A stretch of DNA of 5,889 nt from Anaerolineae bacterium (GCA_020853075.1 JADYZS010000035.1:1-5889); one strand, 5' to 3'; shown: positions 1 through 5,889, counted from the stretch's first letter. Translations and numbers: made by a program. Notes: generated by a model not told the origin, from the sequence alone.

Positions 1-688
1 CCGTGGTGTGAGTGCCGTAATGCCACTCCACGGGGACGTCCTTCACCTTGTAGCCATACTTGCGGGCCAGGAACAACACCTCCACGTCAAAGCCGGTGAG
101 CGCGGCCCCCTTCACCTGCTGGGCGCCTTCGCCGTACAGTTGCACGCGGCGGAAGAGATCGTGGGCAACCTCGCGCCGGAAGGCCTTGAACCCACATTGG
201 GTATCCTGGAAACCGCCGAGCGCCACCAGCCGCACCAGGTAGTTGAAGACACGCCCCATGAGATGGCGATACCAGGGTTCGCCCACGCGGCGCGCGCCGA
301 GCCCCTCGCGGCTGCCGATGACGACGTCGTACCCCTTGTCAAAATAGGGCCGCAACTTATCCCACTGCTCTATCGGGGTCGCGAGGTCGGCATCGGAGAA
401 GAGGATATATTCGCCCTGTGCCGCCAACATGCCGGTGCGCACGGTGTAGCCCTTGCCCCGGTGGTCGTTGCGGATCACGCGCACCGCCGGAGCCAGGGCA
501 TCGGCGAACTTCTCGGCCACCGCTGCCGTGCGGTCTTCGCTCCCGTCATCCACAACAATCACCTCGGCGGGATAAGGGAGGCGCGAGACAAAAGCCACCA
601 CGTGCTCCAACGTGGCCGGCAGCCTATGCTCCTCGTTGTAGGCGGGGATGACGATAGATAGCCTGGGTTGTGCTGCTTCCGTAGCGAT
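1..688 (-). CDS. GT2 family glycosyltransferase, dolichyl-phosphate beta-glucosyltransferase-like (3' end outside window)
   Basis: This is a GT-A fold family 2 glycosyltransferase that probably transfers a sugar from a nucleotide sugar to a polyprenyl phosphate at the inner face of the membrane. Numbering from an ATC at 686-688, 229 codons are visible. The N-terminal strand and loop SIVIPAYNEE are at residues 11-20. VIVVDDGS is at 43-50, RGKGYTVRTGM at 77-87, and the metal-binding DAD in LFSDADLATP at 99-101. The late motif QDTQCGFKAF is at 161-170 and VEVLFLARKYGY at 203-213. DADLATP and the Q-C-G-F-K block are typical of the ALG5 / DPG-synthase subgroup, rather than of polymer-forming GT2 enzymes. 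The frame is open up to a TGA at 713-715 but has no ATG, GTG or TTG before the SIVIP motif. The ATC is chosen because AGGAG sits 7 bases upstream of it and the resulting N-terminus (xATEAAQPRLSIVIP) looks natural. The start is uncertain; the family call is strong. The sugar and lipid acceptor are not known. Confidence 0.88.
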   Translation of the reverse strand, partial: MATEAAQPRLSIVIPAYNEEHRLPATLEHVVAFVSRLPYPAEVIVVDDGSEDRTAAVAEKFADALAPAVRVIRNDHRGKGYTVRTGMLAAQGEYILFSDADLATPIEQWDKLRPYFDKGYDVVIGSREGLGARRVGEPWYRHLMGRVFNYLVRLVALGGFQDTQCGFKAFRREVAHDLFRRVQLYGEGAQQVKGAALTGFDVEVLFLARKYGYKVKDVPVEWHYGTHTT

Positions 689-695
689 GTGAGTG

Positions 696-700
696 CTCCT
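696..700 (-). promoter_or_regulatory. Shine-Dalgarno AGGAG that points to a non-canonical ATC start
   Basis: On the minus strand AGGAG is followed by the 7-base spacer CACTCAC and then ATC at 688-686, in frame with the glycosyltransferase. The spacing is ideal for initiation, but the codon is ATC where ATG would be expected. The only nearby ATG, at 714-716, is in another frame and runs into a stop after about 30 codons. Confidence 0.5.
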
Positions 701-721
701 GGAAAGCCACAGTCATCGTGG

Positions 722-1537
722 CTAGATGATCAACATGCTCAGCATAATCGCAACAAGACCCCCCACCGCTGCGCTAAGAAAGTTCACCACGTCGTTGTCA
801 CACCAGCGCTGGCCCCGCAGCCGCCGCGTGGTGCGCCCGCAGCGATGCACGCGCTGCTCCGTTTCCTTGCCGCAGGCATCGCAATAGTAAATGCCTTGCA
901 CCGTTGCCCCTAAGAGACTGTCGGCGAGGGAACCTGCCAGCCCGCTCGCCGCCGCCAAAGGAAGGAGCCGGATAGCGGACGGCAGCGGCGCGCCCGGCCA
1001 GGCCAGAATAGCGGCCAGGAACCCGATGAAGGCCGCACCCGCCAGCGCTGCGCCCGTGCCCACCAAAGAGATCGCGCCGGAAGTTCCTACCGGCACAGGC
1101 CGCCCCGTGGTGATGAGGCGCGGGAGCGAGCGGCCCAGCACGCCCAGTTCGGTGGCCCAGGTATCCGCGTTGACCGTCGCCATTGTGCCGACAAAGGCGA
1201 CGTACAGCGCCGGGCCGGGACGGATGGCATAAGCCAGAGCCAGGATTACTCCCCAACCGCCGTTCGCCAATGCCTGGGCCAGGTCGCGGCGGTGTCCCTT
1301 CTGGAACTTCTCCGCGAGTGCCTGTTTCTGCCCCTCGCGCCAGTGAGAGAGCGCGCTGGAACTGACGAAGAAACCGACGACCAGGATGCCCCAGGCCCAG
1401 CCGCCGAACCCGAAGGTCGCCGTGCCGACGATGATCGCGCCCACGACCCCCGAAGGAGCCAACGCGCCGCGCCGGTAACCGAGAGTCCCGATGGCCGCAC
1501 TCAGGGCCAGGCCGGCCACGATGCGGGAAAGGTCCAT
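722..1537 (-). CDS. DUF92 family integral membrane protein, phytyl-phosphate kinase (VTE6)-like
   Basis: This 271-residue polytopic membrane protein matches the DUF92 / TIGR00297 family. The plant and cyanobacterial member VTE6 is a phytyl-phosphate kinase acting in phytol salvage. The family signatures appear in order: SGVVGAIIVGTATFGFGGW (29-47), SSALSHWR (60-67), KGHRRDLAQALANGGWG (80-96), ADTWATELG (124-132), PVPVGTSGAIS (148-158) and GSLADSLLGATVQGIYYC (202-219). A polar Cys/His segment follows (C219, C222, H231, C233), then RWCDNDVVNF (244-253) and a final hydrophobic helix. The length is normal for the family. The ATG directly abuts the TAG of the upstream gene (1538-1540), and no good Shine-Dalgarno is seen, so translation is probably coupled. 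In a bacterium without obvious phytol metabolism the substrate could be another isoprenyl phosphate. The neighbouring dolichyl-phosphate-type glycosyltransferase fits that idea, but it is inference. Confidence 0.92.
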   Translation of the reverse strand: MDLSRIVAGLALSAAIGTLGYRRGALAPSGVVGAIIVGTATFGFGGWAWGILVVGFFVSSSALSHWREGQKQALAEKFQKGHRRDLAQALANGGWGVILALAYAIRPGPALYVAFVGTMATVNADTWATELGVLGRSLPRLITTGRPVPVGTSGAISLVGTGAALAGAAFIGFLAAILAWPGAPLPSAIRLLPLAAASGLAGSLADSLLGATVQGIYYCDACGKETEQRVHRCGRTTRRLRGQRWCDNDVVNFLSAAVGGLVAIMLSMLII

Positions 1538-2422
1538 CTACGTTCTCAGCAATCCCCGCAGAGCCACCAAGGCTACTACCTGCACCGCCGTCGCACCGCC
1601 CCATAGAAGATAAGAGGCCAGGCGCTGGCGGCGATACTGCCATATCCCCCAGGCGGTGTTCGTGAGCCAGGCCAACGCCCCCAAAATAGGCAGGATGAAG
1701 AGCGCGCTGCGCGCGCCGATGCGGTCTGGCTGGCCCAGCGCGTCAAAGTGCAACGGCAGGTCAGCAGGCAACGCCGGAAAGCGCCACGATAGGATGGCGA
1801 AGACCGCCAGATTCAGGGCAAAGCCCGCGACCAACAAGGCCAACCCTATCCGGTCTCGCCACAGCGGGTAATCCCGCAAGGGTGGGCGGATGGTCGTAGG
1901 CCGTTGCACCCGTGCCCGGCCCAATGAATGTCGCGCTTGCAGGGCAGCCAGGAAACGTTCTGGCCGTGCCGGCGTCAAACTGTATGCACCAGCCTCTGTA
2001 ACCAACAAGATGTGAGCGACGGGCGGCTGGGTGGCAAAAGAGCGGACGACGCCGAAACGCCTGCTCTGCCGCTGGCTGACCCACGGCGCCGGCCAATGCC
2101 ACCAACGACGCCTGCCGTCCGCGTCACCTCGCACGACACGCGCGATGTCGCCCATGGGGACCAGGTATTGGACCGGCCCCCAGATGATCGTCACGCTGTC
2201 CCGGTCCACCCAATACTCCAGGGTGAACGCGCCGTAGGTGCGATACGCTACGTAGGCCAAGAACGGCAGGCTCGCAAACACGGCCAACACCAGGGCAAAC
2301 GAGAGCCCGTCCAGAGGCCGGTTCAGGGCTTTGTTGATGAGCCAGACGTCAAGAGCGACCAGGACCAGGCAAGCGAACAGGCCCTGCCAGGCGGTCGCCG
2401 TGCGATACGGTTTGAAGATCAT
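1538..2422 (-). CDS. Membrane protein with bacterial PH-like domain and C-terminal DUF1648 region
   Basis: The 294-residue product has two N-terminal hydrophobic helices (about 13-31 and 40-60). A beta-rich soluble stretch follows (about 65-165) that begins TLEYWVDRDSVTIIWG and ends YSLTPARPERFLAAL. This is the layout of the bacterial PH domains found in many membrane proteins, where a DRDSVTI-type strand is followed by a 'PxRPExFLxAL' end. Residues 190-212, 238-260 and 268-290 are further membrane segments. Between the first two of these, FPALPADLPLHFDALGQPDRIG (about 215-236) matches the DUF1648 signature LPxxxPxHFxxxGxPD. A loop at 101-122 is unusually rich in Arg and Trp. DUF1648 proteins are of unknown function, some being near SdpI-type immunity proteins. 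The start lies 6 bases after the aminotransferase stop with only a weak AAGTGG ribosome site, which suggests coupling. No biochemical role can be assigned. Confidence 0.8.
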   Translation of the reverse strand: MIFKPYRTATAWQGLFACLVLVALDVWLINKALNRPLDGLSFALVLAVFASLPFLAYVAYRTYGAFTLEYWVDRDSVTIIWGPVQYLVPMGDIARVVRGDADGRRRWWHWPAPWVSQRQSRRFGVVRSFATQPPVAHILLVTEAGAYSLTPARPERFLAALQARHSLGRARVQRPTTIRPPLRDYPLWRDRIGLALLVAGFALNLAVFAILSWRFPALPADLPLHFDALGQPDRIGARSALFILPILGALAWLTNTAWGIWQYRRQRLASYLLWGGATAVQVVALVALRGLLRT

Positions 2423-2428
2423 GCCACT

Positions 2429-3394
2429 TTACGGCGCGGCGGGCATTTTCTCCGCCTGCTTCGTATTCTCTGCTGTCTTAGGGTAAATGGGTGTACACCA
2501 AGAGCGATACTGCGGCACGCGGCCACGCACCACGTTGAAGAAGAGGTCGCGCAGGCGCGAGGCGAAGGGGCCGATCTGGCCGCTCCCCACCGCGCGGCGA
2601 TCCACCGAAACGATGGCCGCGATCTGCACGCCCGTGCCGCAGAAGAAAAGTTCGTCCGCGGTGTAGAGTTCGCTGCGGTCTATGGAGCGTTCCACCACCG
2701 GGATGCCCAGTTCGCGAGTCGCCAGTTCAATAACTGTGGCGCGGGTAATCCCTTCCAGAATGTTGTCCGTCACAGGCGGCGTCACCAGATGTCCGCCCTT
2801 GACCATGAAGAGGTTCTCCGCGCTCCCTTCTGAGACGTGCCCATCGTCAGTGAGGACGATGGCCTCGTCAAAGCCGTTGAGTTGGGCTTCAGTTTTGGCG
2901 AGAGCCGAGTTGACGTAGGCTCCCACCACCTTACCGCGGGCGGGGATGGCATTGTCGTCCACCCGCCGCCAGGAAGAGACGCAGACGTTTGCCCCCTCTT
3001 CTTTCTCCAGATAGCGGCCAAAGGGCTGGGCGAAGACGGTGAACTCGTCCTTCAGGTTGTGCAGCCGCACGCCGATGATCTCGTCTGCCTTGTAGGCTAG
3101 CGGGCGGACGTAGGTATCCTCGCGGAAGCCCTCCCGTTGCAGGAGTTCCACGGTGATGCGGGCCAGGTCATCCACGCTGTACGGCAGGTTCATCAGCAGA
3201 AGGCGGGCCGAGCGCAGGAAGCGCGCGTAGTGGTCCCGGATGCGAAAGACATAGAGTTGTTCTTCCTCGTCGTTCCAATAGGCGCGGATGCCGCCGAAGC
3301 AGGCCGTGCCGTAGTTGAAGGCATGGGTGCGCACGCTGATCTTCGCTTCGTCAATGGGGACGAAGCGACCGCGAAAGAAAGCGGTGGTTGTCAT
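2429..3394 (-). CDS. ilvE: Branched-chain amino acid aminotransferase (class IV, PLP-dependent)
   Basis: This cytoplasmic class IV aminotransferase catalyses the last step of leucine, isoleucine and valine synthesis (and the first of their breakdown), exchanging the amino group with 2-oxoglutarate/glutamate through PLP. Its length of 321 residues is typical, with a slightly extended tail. HAFNYGTACFGGIRAYW is at 24-40 and YVRPLAYK at 95-102. The catalytic lysine is K155 in ARGKVVGAYVNSALAKTEA (152-170). The cofactor-binding glutamate is E193 in VSEGSAENLF (187-196). LEGITRATVIELA is at 213-225, and the phosphate-binding turn CGTG at 252-255. The E. coli and Thermus enzymes have FEGIR where this one has FGGIR (G34). 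The start ATG (3392-3394) has AGGAG 9 bases upstream, overlapping the stop of the nuclease gene. The gene is GC-rich like those downstream and unlike the restriction genes upstream. A D-amino-acid transaminase or aminodeoxychorismate lyase is less likely, given the BCAT-type blocks throughout. Confidence 0.95.
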   Translation of the reverse strand: MTTTAFFRGRFVPIDEAKISVRTHAFNYGTACFGGIRAYWNDEEEQLYVFRIRDHYARFLRSARLLLMNLPYSVDDLARITVELLQREGFREDTYVRPLAYKADEIIGVRLHNLKDEFTVFAQPFGRYLEKEEGANVCVSSWRRVDDNAIPARGKVVGAYVNSALAKTEAQLNGFDEAIVLTDDGHVSEGSAENLFMVKGGHLVTPPVTDNILEGITRATVIELATRELGIPVVERSIDRSELYTADELFFCGTGVQIAAIVSVDRRAVGSGQIGPFASRLRDLFFNVVRGRVPQYRSWCTPIYPKTAENTKQAEKMPAAP

Positions 3395-3402
3395 GGCTCA
3401 TA

Positions 3403-3408
3403 TCTCCT
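3403..3408 (-). promoter_or_regulatory. Ribosome binding site of the aminotransferase gene, overlapping the nuclease stop codon
   Basis: On the minus strand the sequence reads TAGGAGAT: the TAG at 3407-3409 ends the nuclease gene, and AGGAG (3404-3408) lies 9 bases before the aminotransferase ATG. The whole gap between the two genes is 12 bases, which implies co-transcription and possibly re-initiation. Confidence 0.75.
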
Positions 3409-4441
3409 ATGCTTTGAGAACTTTGAGCGACGTGCTATCCATGATACGTTCGACCGTCTGCAAAGTGAACAACTTACCTTTGGTGGCGAAAAGGAGTTTC
3501 TTGACATCTTCTCGCCGGATTCCAAAGCCCCGACCATCCACGCAGGCCACAACCTCAAAAGACGGAGAACCGCGGCGCAATCGTTGGTCGCGTAATTCCG
3601 CCAAATGCTGCACACGAGTAACCTTGTCGCGGGCGGTGCCGTCATCTTCAGCCAGTTTAGCCTCAATGAGCACAGCCGGTTTGAACTGGTCGGGGATAAG
3701 AAAGTCAGGAGCCTGATCCATATCTTCAAAACGCTCGGCCATACCGGCTTTGTGATAGGAGATGCCTCGTAAATCCAAATTCTGCTTCACAGCATCCTCA
3801 ATCACATCCCCCACCTGCCCCGATACAGAGTCACGATGCGTAGAAAAGGGGCGTCCCAGAAGGCGTTCATAAAGCAACATCTCGTAGGGAACACCCGCGC
3901 GGGCGAGCCGTCTGACGCTCTCAAGTCCCTCTTTAGTATCAACTTTGTCCAGCCGGTGGATCACGCCTTCGTTCACGATAGGTGATCCTTGCCCGATGAG
4001 GTTGACCGCGGTGCGGACAAGCGTTTCAACCTGCTGTTGTGTCTTGGAGTTAGTGCGACCAAGAAGGGGCTTGCCCTCTCTGGCCCGCTTATCCAGTCTG
4101 CGAGCACTGGATTGATCGACCTCCACTCCAGCCGTAAGGCTTGCCATGTAGGCAAACTCCGGCGGAGAGAAGCCGAGCATCGTCCGCAACACAACTAAAA
4201 CCAGCGGATCCTGCCGCACCACATTCAATACCAGTTCAGTGGATAAATCCTCAAAGTTACCCGTTGCCTTCTTCAGTGCTTCGTACGCCTGCTGGAAACG
4301 AGGAAAGTCAATGAACTCACTTCCCCTGGGCATGACCATAAAGAAAGACTGCAAGCTGCCAATGAAACCATCCACGTATTGTTCTATGTTGGCTTCCAAC
4401 TGTTCAGCCGTGGCTTCAAAGGGATGGGATGGTGAGGTCAT
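3407..4441 (-). CDS. Putative type II restriction endonuclease, PD-(D/E)XK fold
   Basis: This 344-residue protein is likely the restriction partner of the methyltransferase directly upstream. Its C-terminal half has a readable PD-(D/E)XK core. A helix glutamate lies in GQVGDVIEDAVK (E215). P245-D246 is in QAPDFLIP, and 13 residues later comes the strand AVLIEAK with E260 and K262, the expected metal-binding triad. The segment TARDKVTRVQHLAELRDQ (269-286) forms the helix that usually follows. A later strand, FEVVACVDGRGFGIRREDVKKLL (295-317), resembles the VxDGxGxxxRxxDL element of several type II enzymes. The first 200 residues are mostly helical and match nothing recognised; they may bind DNA. 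The start ATG overlaps the methyltransferase TGA by one base (TGATG), with a weak AGGGG upstream. GC content is lower than in the genes downstream. No named restriction enzyme family was recognised, and the target sequence cannot be read from the protein. Confidence 0.78.
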   Translation of the reverse strand: MTSPSHPFEATAEQLEANIEQYVDGFIGSLQSFFMVMPRGSEFIDFPRFQQAYEALKKATGNFEDLSTELVLNVVRQDPLVLVVLRTMLGFSPPEFAYMASLTAGVEVDQSSARRLDKRAREGKPLLGRTNSKTQQQVETLVRTAVNLIGQGSPIVNEGVIHRLDKVDTKEGLESVRRLARAGVPYEMLLYERLLGRPFSTHRDSVSGQVGDVIEDAVKQNLDLRGISYHKAGMAERFEDMDQAPDFLIPDQFKPAVLIEAKLAEDDGTARDKVTRVQHLAELRDQRLRRGSPSFEVVACVDGRGFGIRREDVKKLLFATKGKLFTLQTVERIMDSTSLKVLKA

Positions 4442-5832
4442 CAGGTCCCCTTGTTGTTGCTCGTATCGCGGCCCTCGGGTTTCCGGAAAAAGAGCAAGAA
4501 TTCATCGCGCATGGTATTGCGGATTCCCTCAATCTGCCGCATGATCTGGAATTCCAATGGCATACCGATCTGAGAGCCGATTTCAACCAACCCTTCCTCT
4601 AATGAAACACCGCCGGTCTGGTTAGTATTGGAGCCGATGACAATGACGCAGTATCGCCCCGGCCGGAGAACCCGCTGGCAGTGCCTCATGATAGTTTCCA
4701 TGTCCTGAAAATAACGGGAGACACGGGATTCAATGAGTTGTTGCTTTGTTTTTCCTGAGCCAGCGAGGCCCACCATGCTTTGTTTCAAGGCTTGGACATC
4801 CGCGCCCAAGAACTGAAGTTGAGGACGGTCATTCTCCACATAGTCAATAGCAAAAGAGTATGGTGGGGAAAACAACACCCCATCCACCGATTCGTCGGGG
4901 ATCTCCAAGCGCCGGGCATCACCAGTGATTACCTGCGCCTGGCCCAACGTCAGCCCCAACTCTTCCCGCGTCTCATTGAAAGCGCGTATGGCAGCGAGAT
5001 AACGGGAAAGGAGATCGGGGAAAAGGTCGTGAGGCGTCTTACCCTGCCGTCGGCTGGCATAACCGACCGCGTCAAGATAACATAGAAGCAGCAACTCGCG
5101 CATCGGCTCGGAGAGTTTGGGGAATGCCAGCGTAAGATCCGGCAGGCTATCTGTCGCTTCTCCACTCTGGAACAGACTGGGTTGCACGGCAATCTGTTTT
5201 TCATGGGGGACAAATCGCCTATAAATATCGTCGGCATACTTGAGCAAGGCCGGAAAGTTGCCGCAGTCTATGTTCAAAACTCCGACTTTGGCCCGCGTCA
5301 TCAGGCTGGCAAAAGGGCTTAGTTCGTAGGCGATAGAGTTGATGCCCATGATACTCGCCTCAATAGAGGTCGTCCCACACCCGGCCATAGGGTCTAGCAC
5401 TGTGTCGCCGGGCTTGAGGCCCATGACGTTCATAACTGCCTTGATCATCTGCGGGTGAAACTTGCCGCGATAGGGAAAGAGGCCATGAGTTGCATAACCG
5501 ACGGCGAATACATTGGCGGCAAAGAAGTTCTTGCGATCCTGACGAGCACTGGCATTGACCTGATCGGGTGTATTCGTGCAAATACGGAAATGGTGAGTCA
5601 GAGTCTCATTGACACTCTTGAAATATGCGCCGCGACGGATCAGTTCGTCGTCAGAGAGATGCCGGTATTCGCCATAGGCTAAGTCTAGTTCGTAGATTTG
5701 GTTGATCTGGGGGAGTAGGATATGAGAAGGTGGGAAAAGGTCTTGAACAACTCCGCGAAACTTGGCCTCGGAGTAGCTCAATTTCCCTCGCAGCGCCAGG
5801 GCCGCAAATGTCTCTCTGGTTTCTATTGCCAT
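4441..5832 (-). CDS. DNA methyltransferase of a type II restriction-modification system (N4-cytosine or N6-adenine)
   Basis: This 463-residue S-adenosylmethionine-dependent DNA amino-methyltransferase probably protects host sites from the nuclease encoded next to it. FPYRGKFHPQMIKAVM (119-134) corresponds to the motif X region of this group. VLDPMAGCGTTSIEA (145-159) is the AdoMet-binding motif I, AYELSP (168-173) carries the acidic motif II residue, and ITGDARRLEIPD (302-313) is motif III-like. SPPY in DGVLFSPPYSFAIDYVE (317-333) is catalytic motif IV, followed by RVLRPGRYCVIVIGSN (387-402). Motif I precedes motif IV with about 165 residues between, in which a target-recognition region could lie (alpha-like order). 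SPPY rather than DPPY or NPPY favours N4-methylcytosine, though not decisively. The ATG at 5832 has a strong purine-rich ribosome site. Its TGA overlaps the nuclease start, so the modification enzyme is made first. GC content near 45-50 % in sampled rows suggests transfer. A TRM11-like RNA methylase is a weaker alternative; the nuclease neighbour argues for DNA. Confidence 0.88.
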   Translation of the reverse strand: MAIETRETFAALALRGKLSYSEAKFRGVVQDLFPPSHILLPQINQIYELDLAYGEYRHLSDDELIRRGAYFKSVNETLTHHFRICTNTPDQVNASARQDRKNFFAANVFAVGYATHGLFPYRGKFHPQMIKAVMNVMGLKPGDTVLDPMAGCGTTSIEASIMGINSIAYELSPFASLMTRAKVGVLNIDCGNFPALLKYADDIYRRFVPHEKQIAVQPSLFQSGEATDSLPDLTLAFPKLSEPMRELLLLCYLDAVGYASRRQGKTPHDLFPDLLSRYLAAIRAFNETREELGLTLGQAQVITGDARRLEIPDESVDGVLFSPPYSFAIDYVENDRPQLQFLGADVQALKQSMVGLAGSGKTKQQLIESRVSRYFQDMETIMRHCQRVLRPGRYCVIVIGSNTNQTGGVSLEEGLVEIGSQIGMPLEFQIMRQIEGIRNTMRDEFLLFFRKPEGRDTSNNKGT

Positions 5833-5839
5833 CAGAAAT

Positions 5840-5849
5840 CCCCTCCCTC
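5840..5849 (-). promoter_or_regulatory. Strong ribosome binding site of the methyltransferase gene
   Basis: GAGGGAGGGG on the minus strand ends 7 bases before the ATG at 5832, and contains GGAGG at 9 bases spacing. It fixes the start of the methyltransferase and is the strongest ribosome site in the window. Confidence 0.75.
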
Positions 5850-5889
5850 ACAGCGTCTAAGAACGGTTGGGCGAGGTTATGCTAGGACA
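5850..5889. other. Short upstream region, no gene assigned
   Basis: This is the only stretch before the first gene. All three minus-strand frames reach a stop within it, so it holds no continuing coding sequence beyond at most the last few codons of an upstream gene. It may carry part of the promoter, but a -35/-10 pair cannot be supported. No controller-protein gene is present between here and the methyltransferase. Confidence 0.4.

Noticed and set aside
8..661. Open frame of 217 codons on the plus strand
   Set aside because: It lies wholly opposite the glycosyltransferase, whose motifs are unmistakable on the minus strand. Its product shows no family features, and long antisense frames are expected at this GC content.
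798..1643. Open frame of 281 codons on the minus strand in another frame
   Set aside because: It overlaps the DUF92 gene, is slightly longer than it, and has a Gly/Arg-rich product with no recognisable domain. The DUF92 motifs settle which frame is real.
1928..2833. Open frame of 301 codons on the plus strand
   Set aside because: It crosses the junction of two well-supported minus-strand genes (PH/DUF1648 and the aminotransferase), and its product has the Arg/His/Gln-rich, motif-free character of an antisense shadow.
3137..3595. Open frame of 152 codons on the plus strand spanning the nuclease-aminotransferase junction
   Set aside because: It is antisense to conserved parts of both genes, has no clear ribosome site, and carries no domain.
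3407..5832. Controller (C) protein gene or C-box for the restriction-modification system
   Set aside because: No small helix-turn-helix gene lies before or between the two genes, and no paired symmetric operator is visible in the short upstream region.
5850..5889. TAGCAT / TAACC-like bases as a possible -10 element for the restriction genes
   Set aside because: Any -35 would lie at or beyond the window edge, and such hexamers occur often by chance, so no promoter is claimed.
1..5889. Search for CRISPR repeats, tRNA genes, insertion-sequence ends, and hairpin-plus-T-run terminators
   Set aside because: No repeated unit, cloverleaf-like stretch, terminal inverted repeat or hairpin followed by a T-run was recognised by eye. 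The window is almost entirely coding with gaps of at most about 33 bases.

Overview
All six supported genes in this window lie on the minus strand and run head to tail, from about 5832 down to position 1. Reading in the direction of transcription they are: a DNA methyltransferase, a PD-(D/E)XK restriction endonuclease, a branched-chain amino acid aminotransferase, a membrane protein with a PH-like domain and a DUF1648 region, a DUF92 integral membrane protein related to phytyl-phosphate kinase, and a GT2 glycosyltransferase that leaves the window at its left edge. The junctions are very tight: a 1-base TGATG overlap, gaps of 12 and 6 bases, a TAG abutting an ATG, and about 33 bases. The set could therefore be read as one transcription unit. 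No RNA gene, CRISPR array, insertion sequence or convincing terminator was seen.

The organism looks like a fairly GC-rich bacterium. The aminotransferase, with its blocks SSWRRVDDNAIP and VNSALAKTEA and its WCTPIYP tail, resembles from memory the type found in Chloroflexota (Anaerolineae and relatives). The DUF92 and dolichyl-phosphate-glucosyltransferase-like genes fit that assignment but do not prove it. The placement is an inference from remembered family features; no search was run.

Region by region: positions 3407-5832 hold a two-gene restriction-modification (R-M) system that is visibly poorer in GC (about 45-57 % in rows counted by eye) than the genes downstream (about 57-73 %), which suggests it was acquired. 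Positions 2429-3394 hold the metabolic aminotransferase. Positions 1-2422 hold three genes for membrane or cell-envelope functions.

How the genes may work together: the methyltransferase and nuclease form a restriction-modification pair. The DUF92 kinase-like protein and the GT2 enzyme may both act on isoprenoid (polyprenyl or phytyl) phosphates. The aminotransferase has no obvious functional link to either side. The two points that most deserve a second look are the glycosyltransferase's missing canonical start codon, where a well-placed Shine-Dalgarno precedes ATC, and the R-M pair whose nuclease family could not be recognised.
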